Positions 14,811 through 22,932 of a stretch of 25,047 bases of DNA are shown piece by piece (the stretch's first letter is position 1; every line of letters begins with the position of its first letter). The DNA lies in assembly GCA_910587775.1 (NCBI GenBank), contig CAJUNF010000022.1:1-25047 (forward strand), read 5' to 3'. A program made the translations under genes and the position numbers. A model generated the notes under the pieces. It ran no database searches. It was not told the DNA's origin and worked only from the letters and a program-made list of their open reading frames with translations. The stretch is from an uncultured Bacilli bacterium (lineage in GTDB: Bacteria; Bacillota_I; Bacilli_A; RF39; UBA660).

Positions 14811-16787
14811 AAAATCAATTTGTTTCACTAAATCTAAATAATAAGAATTTCGTAAATATTCTTTACTTTCAATAAACAAAGAAGCATCCTTTTTTGCTTG
14901 CAACAAAATCTTATAATCTCGTTTTAAATCAGCTAAAGAAAATGTCATATCACCACTTTGACTAACTCCAAATAAATCACCTTGCCCACGAAGTTCAAAA
15001 TCCTTTTCACTAATATAAAAGCCATCATTACTCTCTTCTAAAACCTTTAATCTTTCAGACTCTTGATCACTTATCAAATAACAATAACTTTGCAAATCAT
15101 TTCTTCCGACCCTTCCTCGTAACTGATGAAGTGTTGCAAGACCAAACCTCTCTGCATTAAAAATAATCATCATTGTAGCATTTTTTACATCTACTCCTAC
15201 TTCAATTACTGTAGTAGAAATTAAAATATTTAAAGCACCATGCTCAAAAGAAGTCATTACTTCATCTTTTAAATTTGACTTCATTTTACCATGCAATATT
15301 CCAATAGAAGCTTTCTCTCGAAATGCTAACTCAAATTTTTCTTTTAACTTATTAACATCTTTTAAATTATCAGAATCAGATTCTTCTATTAAAGGTGCCA
15401 CAACATAAATTTGATGCCCCAGTTTTATCTCTCGATAAATTTCTTTTAAAACTTCTTTTAACTCTGATTCTTTTTTTAATTTCGTAATAATAGATTTTCT
15501 ACCATTTGGTTTTACTGCAATCATACTTGTATCCATATCTCCATAAATAGTAAGAGCATAAGTTCTAGGAATTGGAGTAGCACTTAAATATAAAACATCA
15601 GAACGAAATCCTTTATTTTGTAAATTCTTACGTTGATTTACTCCAAAACGATGTTGCTCATCTGTTACAACAAGACCTAAATTTGCAAAAAGAACATGAT
15701 CACTTAATAAGGCATGAGTTCCTATAATAAAGTCAACTTGTCCAGTTTGAATACGCTCTAAAATCTTTTTCTTTTCACTTTGTTTCATACTTCCAACAAG
15801 AAGTTCAATATGAATAGAATATCCTTCAAATAATTTTAATAAAGACAAATAATGTTGTGTTGCCAAAATCTCAGTAGGAGCCATCATAACACTTTGATAT
15901 CCAGATAACACATTTGCATACATTAAAATAGTTGCTACAATTGTTTTTCCACTACCAACATCACCTAAAACTAAACGATTCATTCTCTTTTCGCTTTGTA
16001 AATCAGATAATCCATCATGTACTGCTTTTACTTGATCACTCGTTAAAGAAAATGGAAGTGATGAAATAAACTCTTCTACTTTTGAAACATCAAGAGTTCT
16101 TTGAAGCCCAAGTGCTTTTGACTCATTTTCCTTAAGATATAATATCTTAAACATAAAATCAAATAACTCTTCATAAATAAAACGTAAACGAGCTTTTTTA
16201 ATTTCTTCTGCATTTCTAGGTTTATGTAAATATTGTAATGCTTCCGTTTTAGAAATAAATTGATACTGCTCTAAATAACTAACAGGAATTTTATCGAAAA
16301 GTATAATTGGTTTTCTAAGAGCATCTAATATATATTGTTCTAAGTTTACATTTTTAAGTCCCTTCACTAAATGATATACTGGAGTAATTTTTGCTTCCTT
16401 TACTACATTTAACTTAATATCATTTGCTACAAACTGATTTTTCTTTTCATTATATTTACCAATAATAGTAATTTCTCTTCCGAGAGTTAAATTAGGTTTC
16501 AAAAAAGCTCGATTAAAAATAGAAACCTGAATCATTTTATCTTGTGCTTTAGCTTGAAACCGTAAAGTATTAAAGTTTCTTCGAATATAAGATACTTTAG
16601 CTTCACTAAAAACGAAAACATTAACAACTTGAATCATTTGCTCATCTTTTAATAAATTACTACTTGGATTTAAAAAATCATAACGATAAGGATAATAAGA
16701 TAATAAATCTTCCACGGAAAAAATATTACATTGCTGTAACAACTTTTGATTTTTTTCTCCAAGACCTTTTATTGCTGACAACTCCAT
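14802..16787 (-). CDS. recG: ATP-dependent DNA helicase RecG
   Basis: A 661-residue RecG, which unwinds branched DNA and reverses stalled replication forks. Residues about 5-150 are the helix-hairpin-helix-like start (AIKGLGEKNQKLL) and the OB-fold wedge domain (VNVFVFSEAKVSYIRR..). The helicase core has Walker A GDVGSGKT (about 273-280), the motif II variant DEQH (about 375), motif III LSATPIPRT, and motifs V-VI in STTVIEVGVDVKNA and HQLRGRVGRND. A C-terminal segment KDFELRGQGDLFGVSQSG follows as in the family. Length is normal to slightly short. The ATG at 16787 is preferred over an in-frame GTG at 16799 because AAGGTG lies 9 nt before it and the promoter at 16808-16837 would start transcription near 16801. 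It is flanked by two small RNA genes on the same strand. Confidence 0.97.
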   Translation of the reverse strand: MELSAIKGLGEKNQKLLQQCNIFSVEDLLSYYPYRYDFLNPSSNLLKDEQMIQVVNVFVFSEAKVSYIRRNFNTLRFQAKAQDKMIQVSIFNRAFLKPNLTLGREITIIGKYNEKKNQFVANDIKLNVVKEAKITPVYHLVKGLKNVNLEQYILDALRKPIILFDKIPVSYLEQYQFISKTEALQYLHKPRNAEEIKKARLRFIYEELFDFMFKILYLKENESKALGLQRTLDVSKVEEFISSLPFSLTSDQVKAVHDGLSDLQSEKRMNRLVLGDVGSGKTIVATILMYANVLSGYQSVMMAPTEILATQHYLSLLKLFEGYSIHIELLVGSMKQSEKKKILERIQTGQVDFIIGTHALLSDHVLFANLGLVVTDEQHRFGVNQRKNLQNKGFRSDVLYLSATPIPRTYALTIYGDMDTSMIAVKPNGRKSIITKLKKESELKEVLKEIYREIKLGHQIYVVAPLIEESDSDNLKDVNKLKEKFELAFREKASIGILHGKMKSNLKDEVMTSFEHGALNILISTTVIEVGVDVKNATMMIIFNAERFGLATLHQLRGRVGRNDLQSYCYLISDQESERLKVLEESNDGFYISEKDFELRGQGDLFGVSQSGDMTFSLADLKRDYKILLQAKKDASLFIESKEYLRNSYYLDLVKQIDFTN

Positions 16788-16807
16788 AGTATTTTTCACC
16801 TTAATTC

Positions 16808-16837
16808 ATTATACCACATCATACAAAAGTTTGTTAA
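16808..16837 (-). promoter_or_regulatory. recG promoter with extended -10
   Basis: TTAACA (16837-16832, 5/6), an 18-nt spacer and a perfect TATAAT (16813-16808) preceded by TGG. The 11-mer TGTGGTATAAT is identical to the one in front of nifJ. The leader to the ATG at 16787 would be about 14 nt. Confidence 0.75.
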
Positions 16838-16842
16838 AAAAT

Positions 16843-16945
16843 AAAAAAATAGAAGCTGCCCCCTGAAGACAGCTTCATAAAAGAATAAAAAGGGGTTGAC
16901 TAGTGTGATACTAGCACCAATTCGCCTTCTATAAGTGAATTGGTA
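16843..16945 (-). ncRNA. Candidate small RNA 2 (between nifJ and recG)
   Basis: A transcription unit of about 103 nt with the same plan as small RNA 1. Hairpin A pairs ACCAATTC (16944-16937) with GAATTGGT (16923-16916) around a 13-nt loop. Hairpin B pairs CTAGT with ACTAG (16914-16900). An unpaired linker TCAACCCCTTTTTATT follows. The terminator is GAAGCTG (16876-16870) with CAGCTTC (16858-16852), then TA and seven T. The terminator loop is unusually G-rich, TCTTCAGGGGG (16869-16859). Its CTTCAGGGGG is the exact complement of the linker of small RNA 1. Within the molecule, CCCCT of the linker could also pair with AGGGG of the loop as a pseudoknot. The linker AACCCCTTTTT (16897-16887) is the exact complement of the leader of the gene starting at 8065. 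No coding frame is apparent. Confidence 0.75.
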
Positions 16946-16951
16946 GTTAAT

Positions 16952-16980
16952 ATACTAATCGATTCACTATCTTTTGTCAA
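16952..16980 (-). promoter_or_regulatory. Promoter of small RNA 2
   Basis: TTGACA (16980-16975), a 17-nt spacer and TAGTAT (16957-16952, 4/6). The predicted start near 16945 again falls at the base of hairpin A. The stretch 16981-17072 between it and the nifJ stop shows no clear terminator. Confidence 0.7.
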
Positions 16981-17072
16981 CGTTTTTTCACCTTTTTTTA
17001 AAAGTTTTTTTCTTTTCCCATTTTTCTCCCCAAAATAACGGAAATGAAAAGAAAAATTGAAGCAAGAATTTG

Positions 17073-20000
17073 TTAATCTTGAGTAGATAATTTTAAATAA
17101 TATTGATAACGTTCCATGGCATATTCTTTATTTTCTTTTAAAAGATTTTCTGCTAAAGATTGATCTTTAACTTTTAATGCACGATAACGAATTTCATTAT
17201 TTAAAAATTCATCATAACGCTCAAAGTCTGGTTCTTTACTATCTAAATATAATTTTTTCTCCTCTGGTTTATAACGCATCAAAATACTATAACCAACTGT
17301 AACAGCAAGTTTCTGTTCTTCTGTACTACAACTCATACCACCTTTAATACCATGTTCAATACAAGGAGCATAAGCTAAAATAATACTTGGTCCAACATGT
17401 TCCTCAGCTTCTTTAAATACTTTTAAAGTATGCATCATATTAGCCCCCAAACTAATACTTGCTACATAACAATTTGGATAACTCATAGCAATACGAAACA
17501 AATCTTTCTTTTGCATTCTCTTACCATAATCTGCAAACTCTGCAACCTGTCCCTTATGACTAGACTTACTCATTTGTCCTCCAGTATTAGAATATACTTC
17601 TGTATCAAGAACTAAAATTTTAATATTTTCATTACTTGAAAGAACATGATCTATTCCTCCAAACCCAATATCATAAGCCCATCCATCTCCACCAAAAGCC
17701 CATACACTACGAGCAGGTATATAATTGATTAATTCTTTTAATTCGTTTGGAATTTCAGCATTTTTTAAATTTTCTTTTACTTTACTAGTAATTTCATAAT
17801 CTTCAAAATGATTTAAAAATAATTGAAATTCTTCTCTTACTGAATCTGTTACAGAGTCGATCGCTTCTTTCATAATATAAGCAATTCGATTTCTCTTTTG
17901 AGCAAATGACAAATGCATTCCATATGCAAACTCAGCATTATCTTCAAAAAGTGAATTTGCCCAAGGAAGTGTATAAGGTGTTGTTGGTGCACTACCCCCA
18001 TATATACTAGAACATCCAGTAGCATTTGCAATAACTAATTTATCTTGATAAAGCTGTGTTAATAACTTAATATATGCAGTTTCTCCACATCCTGCACAAG
18101 CTCCACTAAATTCAAATCTAGGTTTTTTTAATTGACTATTTTTAATTGTAAAAACTGGCTCCATATTAGGATTCACATGAGATTCAAAATAATGATTTGC
18201 TTTTTCTTGTTTTTCTTCCTCGTAATTGCCAAATTCTAAAGCCTTTTCTCCATTTTTACCTGGACAAATATTAATACATAATCCACAACTTGTACAATCT
18301 GCTTCACTAACACTGATAACATAGTGATAATCTGGAGCACCAATTGCAGGTAATCCTACTTCATCTTTTACTAAAAACGGACGAATTACTGCATGTGGAC
18401 AAACAAACGAACACATCCCACACTGAATACAATGTTCACTTTTCCACTTAACTACTTTTTGAGCTACTTTTCTTTTTTCCAGTTTACTTAAACCAGCTGG
18501 AAATGTTCCATCCTTAAATGGCTCAATTTCTGAAACTTTAATTTCATTTCCTAAACGACGATGAATTCTTTCAAAAATACTAAACTTTTGCAAAGCTTCT
18601 TCTTCACTTTTCCCATCACATATTTTTAGTGTTTTTACATGTTCAAATACACTTTGAATCGCTGCGATATTATTATTTACAATATCTTCACCTTTCGTAG
18701 CAAACTCTAATTTAATAGTTTCACTAACCAACTCTTTAGCATTTTCATAACCAAGCAAAGATAAAATAATAACTTCCATAATTTTATTAATTTTGCCTTT
18801 TAAACCATGCTTTAATGCTTCTTCTTCCGCATCAATCGTCATTACTGTAATTCCTTTTTCACGAATAATATCTAAATCTCGTTTAGTAAACTTATTTAAA
18901 AGTGCTACATCATCATTTGTATTAACAAGCAAAGTTGCACCTTCCCCTACATTTTCTAAAATGAAAAAGGAATCAAAATACTCTGGCTTCGTAACTACTA
19001 ATACATTAGGTTTTGTTACATAAAATGGAGCACGAATCTCACTATCACTAATCCGTAAATTACTTACGGTAACTCCACCACTTTTCTTAGAATCATATTC
19101 AAAATATCCTTGTACAAATGAATTACTATGACTTCCAACAATATGTAAAATGTCTTTACTTGCTCCGACCATTCCATCAGATCCAAACCCAAATATCTTA
19201 ACTTCTAAATTATTTAAATCAATAGAATAATCTGGAATTTCTAAACTAGTGTTTGTAACATCATCTAAAATACCAATGGTAAAATTATGTTTTAAAGAAG
19301 ATTCTAAATTATCATACACAGCTTTTATTTGAGCAGGGGTTGTATTCTTACTAGATAATCCATATCGTCCTCCAACAATTGTGATATCTTTATCTTTTAA
19401 TGCAGAAACAATATCCAAATAAAGAGGCTCTCCGATACTTCCACTTTCTTTTGTCCGATCTAAAACAGCAATACGTGAAACACTACTTGGAAGAACATCT
19501 AACAAATACTTAACACTAAAAGGACGATATAAATGAACCTCAATAAAACCAAGTTTATGACCTTTTTTGAGTTCTTCATCTACCACTAAACGAATAGTAT
19601 CACTAACACTTCCCATTGCTACAATAATAATCTCAGCATTACTGTCTCCATAATAAGAAAAAGGAGCATAATTGGTATTCATCAAACGATTTATCTCATT
19701 CATATAATGATTTACTATATCCGCTACATTTTCATAATCTTTGTTTTTTGCTTCTAAACTTTGAAAATAAATATCTTCATTTTCTGCAAGCCCACGTTGT
19801 TTCATAGAAGAAACATTGAGTGCTCGATTTTTAAAAGCATTCACTTCCTCCCAAGGAATAAGCTTCAATAACTCTTCCTCTTTCATAGACTCAATCGTAT
19901 TTAACTCATGACTAGTACGAAAACCATCAAAGAAATGTAGAAAAGGTAAACTACTTTTCATAGCAGATAAATGTGCTACTGCAGCTAAATTTTGAGCATC

Positions 20001-20432
20001 AAAAACACTAGAAGATGCAAGCATACAAAATCCAGTACCTCTTGTTGCATAAATATCACTATGATCTCCAAAAATAGATAAAGCGTGTGTAGCAACCGTT
20101 CTACTAGCTACATGAATAACACCAGGTAACATCTCTCCTGCCATCTTATACATATTAGGAATCATTAAAAGTAATCCTTGACTTGCTGTAAAAGTAGTAG
20201 CTAAACTTCCTGTAATAAGTGCTCCATGCATTGCCCCTGCAGCACCTGCTTCACTTTGCATCTCTACCACACGAACCTTATCGTGATATAAATTAAAATA
20301 ATCTTGATGTGATAAATAATCAACATTACTAGCCATTGGACTAGAAGGTGTAATGGGATAAATACTTGCTACTTCACTAAATAAATATGCAATATTAGAT
20401 ACTGCTTTATTTCCATCGATAATTTGTTTCAT
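17073..20432 (-). CDS. nifJ: Pyruvate:ferredoxin (flavodoxin) oxidoreductase
   Basis: A 1119-residue single-chain enzyme that oxidises pyruvate with CoA to acetyl-CoA and CO2, passing electrons to ferredoxin or flavodoxin in anaerobes. Domains in order: the N-terminal pyrimidine-binding domain (YPITPSSPMAS near 30, FTASQGLLLMIPNMYK), the transketolase-C-like domain, the EKR-containing middle region, and two [4Fe-4S] clusters in CIQCGMCSFVCPHAV (near 665) and CTSCGLCINICPG (near 710). The C-terminal TPP-binding domain begins with SGACAGCGETAY (near 779), which also supplies cysteines for the third cluster. It contains GDGWAYDIGFGGIDHVL (near 914) and DTEVYSNTGGQMS. Length fits the family (about 1170). 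The ATG at 20432 has GGAGG 6 nt upstream, and an extended -10 promoter lies 27 nt before it. It is a single-gene unit. Confidence 0.97.
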   Translation of the reverse strand: MKQIIDGNKAVSNIAYLFSEVASIYPITPSSPMASNVDYLSHQDYFNLYHDKVRVVEMQSEAGAAGAMHGALITGSLATTFTASQGLLLMIPNMYKMAGEMLPGVIHVASRTVATHALSIFGDHSDIYATRGTGFCMLASSSVFDAQNLAAVAHLSAMKSSLPFLHFFDGFRTSHELNTIESMKEEELLKLIPWEEVNAFKNRALNVSSMKQRGLAENEDIYFQSLEAKNKDYENVADIVNHYMNEINRLMNTNYAPFSYYGDSNAEIIIVAMGSVSDTIRLVVDEELKKGHKLGFIEVHLYRPFSVKYLLDVLPSSVSRIAVLDRTKESGSIGEPLYLDIVSALKDKDITIVGGRYGLSSKNTTPAQIKAVYDNLESSLKHNFTIGILDDVTNTSLEIPDYSIDLNNLEVKIFGFGSDGMVGASKDILHIVGSHSNSFVQGYFEYDSKKSGGVTVSNLRISDSEIRAPFYVTKPNVLVVTKPEYFDSFFILENVGEGATLLVNTNDDVALLNKFTKRDLDIIREKGITVMTIDAEEEALKHGLKGKINKIMEVIILSLLGYENAKELVSETIKLEFATKGEDIVNNNIAAIQSVFEHVKTLKICDGKSEEEALQKFSIFERIHRRLGNEIKVSEIEPFKDGTFPAGLSKLEKRKVAQKVVKWKSEHCIQCGMCSFVCPHAVIRPFLVKDEVGLPAIGAPDYHYVISVSEADCTSCGLCINICPGKNGEKALEFGNYEEEKQEKANHYFESHVNPNMEPVFTIKNSQLKKPRFEFSGACAGCGETAYIKLLTQLYQDKLVIANATGCSSIYGGSAPTTPYTLPWANSLFEDNAEFAYGMHLSFAQKRNRIAYIMKEAIDSVTDSVREEFQLFLNHFEDYEITSKVKENLKNAEIPNELKELINYIPARSVWAFGGDGWAYDIGFGGIDHVLSSNENIKILVLDTEVYSNTGGQMSKSSHKGQVAEFADYGKRMQKKDLFRIAMSYPNCYVASISLGANMMHTLKVFKEAEEHVGPSIILAYAPCIEHGIKGGMSCSTEEQKLAVTVGYSILMRYKPEEKKLYLDSKEPDFERYDEFLNNEIRYRALKVKDQSLAENLLKENKEYAMERYQYYLKLSTQD

Positions 20433-20458
20433 AACATCCTCCATGTTCTACAAAAAAT

Positions 20459-20467
20459 ATTATACCA
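20459..20467 (-). promoter_or_regulatory. Extended -10 promoter of nifJ
   Basis: TGG-TATAAT (20467-20459) is a perfect extended -10; no good -35 is found at 16-18 nt because that space is filled by the upstream terminator. The leader to the ATG at 20432 is about 20 nt. Confidence 0.6.
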
Positions 20468-20470
20468 CAC

Positions 20471-20494
20471 AAAAAAAGAAGTTTATCACTTCTT
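20471..20494 (-). terminator. Intrinsic terminator at the end of the polysaccharide operon
   Basis: Minus strand AAGAAGT-GATAA-ACTTCTT (20494-20476) followed by more T. The TGA stop of the transferase gene (20488-20486) lies inside the hairpin. Confidence 0.75.
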
Positions 20495-21553
20495 TCCCTT
20501 TTTCTTTTTTCTATCCTCATGCGAAAATAATATATCCGTTTTTAATACAATAAACAAAAATAAAATCATCAAACATACATAAAGAAAAATAGCATAATTC
20601 GTATCTCCTGCTGCATATAAAATGGATACCAAAGCAAACAAAATATTGATTGCATAAATAATTAACAAAGAAGATTTCGTTGAAAATTGCATTTTCAAAA
20701 GTTGATGATGAAAATGATCTCTATCTGGTGTCGTAAATGGATTTTTTCTTTTAAGTCCTCTACGAATAATAGAAAATGCAACATCAAAAATTGGAGTAGC
20801 TAAAACAATAAGAGGGATAATTAAAGATGTAAATGTTGCTGTTTTAAATCCAAGTAATGCTGTAACAGCAACTAAAAGACCAATAAAATTACTACCAGTA
20901 TCTCCAAGATAAATTTTAGCTGGTGGAAAATTATGAAATAAAAATCCTAAAAGACTACCACACATTAAAAGAGATAAAACAATATCAAATCCTGCCACAC
21001 GATTAATAAATAGTGCAATAAAAGAAACTGTTGCAAAATAAATAGCACTTATTCCAGAACAAAGTCCATCAAGACCATCCGATAAATTAATCACATTAAT
21101 AACTGTAATAACAAAAAAGATAGTAAATAAATAATTAAATGGTGATGGAAATACCAAGTGAAGACCTAAAATAGAAACCTCATCTAACGTAATGTGACCA
21201 TAAAATACTAAAATTGCCGCCGCAACAACTTGTGCAAGTAATTGCCACTTAGCTCCTAAAGGTTTTATGTCATCACAAAGTCCCATAATAATCACGATAA
21301 AAGATGACATTAAAATTGAAATCATTTGAACATTTCCTTGGCCAAAGAAAATAAAACCAAATAAGAAGGAAAAAAAGACTGCAAGCCCACCTAAATCAGG
21401 CATTGGTACTTTATTAATTCGACGTTGATTTGGATAATCTACTGCATCAATATGAAATGCTAACTTTTTTACAAAAGGTACTAAGAAAAAGCTAACCAAA
21501 AAAGGAACAATTAAAATTAACCAAACAGCATGACCATTTACTGTATACCCCAT
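20486..21553 (-). CDS. Undecaprenyl-phosphate sugar-1-phosphate transferase (TagO/WecA/MraY family)
   Basis: A 355-residue polytopic membrane enzyme of the polyprenyl-phosphate N-acetylhexosamine-1-phosphate transferase family. It moves a sugar-1-phosphate from a UDP-sugar to undecaprenyl phosphate on the inner membrane face, the first lipid-linked step of a wall or surface polysaccharide. Seen motifs: RRINKVPMPDLGGLA (44-58), the catalytic GLCDD (91-95), NLSDGLDGL (156-164), YLGDTGSN (215-222) and the sugar-selective loop DRDHFHHQLL (277-286). The histidine-rich loop favours the TagO/WecA group over MraY, which uses UDP-MurNAc-pentapeptide. The start at 21553 has GAGG upstream; a longer in-frame reading back to 21574 would overlap the promoter's -10. 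It is the last gene of the glycosyltransferase operon and also has a possible own promoter. Confidence 0.9.
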   Translation of the reverse strand: MGYTVNGHAVWLILIVPFLVSFFLVPFVKKLAFHIDAVDYPNQRRINKVPMPDLGGLAVFFSFLFGFIFFGQGNVQMISILMSSFIVIIMGLCDDIKPLGAKWQLLAQVVAAAILVFYGHITLDEVSILGLHLVFPSPFNYLFTIFFVITVINVINLSDGLDGLCSGISAIYFATVSFIALFINRVAGFDIVLSLLMCGSLLGFLFHNFPPAKIYLGDTGSNFIGLLVAVTALLGFKTATFTSLIIPLIVLATPIFDVAFSIIRRGLKRKNPFTTPDRDHFHHQLLKMQFSTKSSLLIIYAINILFALVSILYAAGDTNYAIFLYVCLMILFLFIVLKTDILFSHEDRKKKKGKK

Positions 21554-21575
21554 AAAAATACCTCTTTCTATCATT

Positions 21576-21581
21576 ATTATA
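21576..21581 (-). promoter_or_regulatory. Possible internal promoter for the TagO/WecA-type gene
   Basis: A perfect TATAAT (21581-21576) lies 23 nt upstream of the ATG at 21553, with a poor TTCAGT 18 nt before it. It would allow expression independent of the operon promoter at 24151. Confidence 0.4.
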
Positions 21582-21610
21582 ACCGAATTACAAAAAAAAC
21601 TGAAGAATTA

Positions 21611-22459
21611 TTAATAATCTTGAATTCGAAATAATTTTGAAAAAAAGAATGAAACAAAAACACTAATTCCAAAAAGAAAAAAGAAAGATAATAAATGATT
21701 AAAATTAAAAACAGATGGTATCAAATAAATTAACAGAATTTGTAAAATAATTAACAGAAGAAAGAAGACTTCTGCAAAAATACTAAACTTTCCATGAAAA
21801 AAAATACGATGCATAATGATGCGATATAAAATAAGCAAAAAGTAAGAAATACAAAGACTTTTAGAAAAATCTAATTTTGATGAAAAAAAGAAAAGTACTA
21901 ATAATTGTAATAAAACTCCCCATAACCCAAAAAAGCCATAAATCATAAACTTTCTAAAACTATCACCACGATTGTTACTTAACTCTTCATCAATATAACT
22001 TTCTAAGTCACTAATAAATGTCTTTGTATTACTTTCATACTCTTTTGGCGTAAATGTTTTAATCTCTTCTAATTTTTCATCAAGTTTCTCAAAATCATCT
22101 AATTCCAAAATATGATGCTTTTCACGAAATTCGCGAATAATCTGCTTTTGATGATTATTTTGATGTTCTCCATATTCACATAACCTTGCTGCAGCAATAA
22201 TTTTTTTATGATGATGAAGTCCATCTATAATGGTTCCAACTCCACCATGTGTAATTAATAAACTACATTCCTTTAATAATTTTAAAAATTCTTTACTTGG
22301 AATTAAATCAAAAATTTCCATACAATCTGACTCATATTTTGTTTCTCCTGCTTGTACAATCACTTTTTCTTTTATATTTCCAAGTTTTATTTGTTTTTCT
22401 ACTGCCTTTAAAAGTCTAGTAAACTCTCGATCTTGTGTTCCTAAAGATACTAAAATCAT
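21611..22459 (-). CDS. Alg13/PssE-like glycosyltransferase subunit fused to a GtrA-like membrane domain
   Basis: A 282-residue fusion. Residues 1-150 are the GT28 C-terminal (Alg13-like) nucleotide-sugar-binding half: MILVSLGTQDREFTRLL at the start and LLITHGGVGTIIDGL (67-81), the GG loop that binds the UDP-sugar. Residues about 166-282 contain four hydrophobic helices, beginning RKFMIYGFFGLWGVLLQLLV, as in GtrA-like proteins thought to help flip or handle polyprenyl-linked sugars. The upstream gene encodes the matching Alg14-like half; in streptococcal capsule loci such pairs (PssD/PssE-like) form one transferase. The ATG at 22459 overlaps the upstream stop as TAATG, which indicates coupling, so longer in-frame starts are rejected. 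The membrane fusion would tether the catalytic half next to the lipid-linked acceptor. Confidence 0.8.
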   Translation of the reverse strand: MILVSLGTQDREFTRLLKAVEKQIKLGNIKEKVIVQAGETKYESDCMEIFDLIPSKEFLKLLKECSLLITHGGVGTIIDGLHHHKKIIAAARLCEYGEHQNNHQKQIIREFREKHHILELDDFEKLDEKLEEIKTFTPKEYESNTKTFISDLESYIDEELSNNRGDSFRKFMIYGFFGLWGVLLQLLVLFFFSSKLDFSKSLCISYFLLILYRIIMHRIFFHGKFSIFAEVFFLLLIILQILLIYLIPSVFNFNHLLSFFFLFGISVFVSFFFSKLFRIQDY

Positions 22460-22932
22460 TAATAAATCCACCCTCCAAACTTTGCTTTTGGATATAATTT
22501 TTGCATTGATTTCCACTGAATAATAAAACGATCTGCAAAATGATAAATAATACTTCCAGAGGCTGTTTTCGTTTCAATATTTGCAAAAGACTCAATATAA
22601 ACAACTTTACTTCCCATTATTTTAGCAATGCAGCACATTGGTCCAGCAGATTGAACACCTGTCGTAATAACAACTTGAGGTCGAAATTTCAAATAATAAT
22701 ATAAAGAAATAAAACAATTTCCAAGAAGTTTAAAAGGGTAAATAAATGGATGAGCCATAGTTCCATACAATAAAAATCCTAATCTTTTTTGATATTCATT
22801 AGTTAAAGAAATACTAGATTTCGTTTTCTCAGTCATTAAAAAACTATCATAATCACTCATCATTGGTTTTAATGCCATTAGCTCTGATAAATGTCCTCCA
22901 GCACTCGCAATAAATAATACACGTTTTTTCAT
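22459..22932 (-). CDS. Alg14/PssD-like glycosyltransferase subunit
   Basis: A 157-residue protein of the Alg14 family: MKKRVLFIASAGGHLSELMAL at the start (GGHL loop), VVITTGVQSAGPMCCIAKIMGSKVVYIESFA in the middle, and FADRFIIQWKSMQKLYP near the end. Alg14-like proteins supply the acceptor-side and membrane-recruiting half of a split GT-B glycosyltransferase whose donor-side half is Alg13-like; the next gene encodes exactly that. The start at 22932 overlaps the upstream stop as TAATG and is preceded by GGAGGG. The donor is probably a UDP-sugar (GlcNAc, glucose or galactose in known pairs); the actual sugar cannot be read here. Confidence 0.85.
   Translation of the reverse strand: MKKRVLFIASAGGHLSELMALKPMMSDYDSFLMTEKTKSSISLTNEYQKRLGFLLYGTMAHPFIYPFKLLGNCFISLYYYLKFRPQVVITTGVQSAGPMCCIAKIMGSKVVYIESFANIETKTASGSIIYHFADRFIIQWKSMQKLYPKAKFGGWIY

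Noticed and set aside
16843..16980. Riboswitch, T-box or ribosomal-protein-type leader controlling recG
   Set aside because: recG has a good promoter of its own (16808-16837) after the terminator, and no T-box or known aptamer core is recognised.
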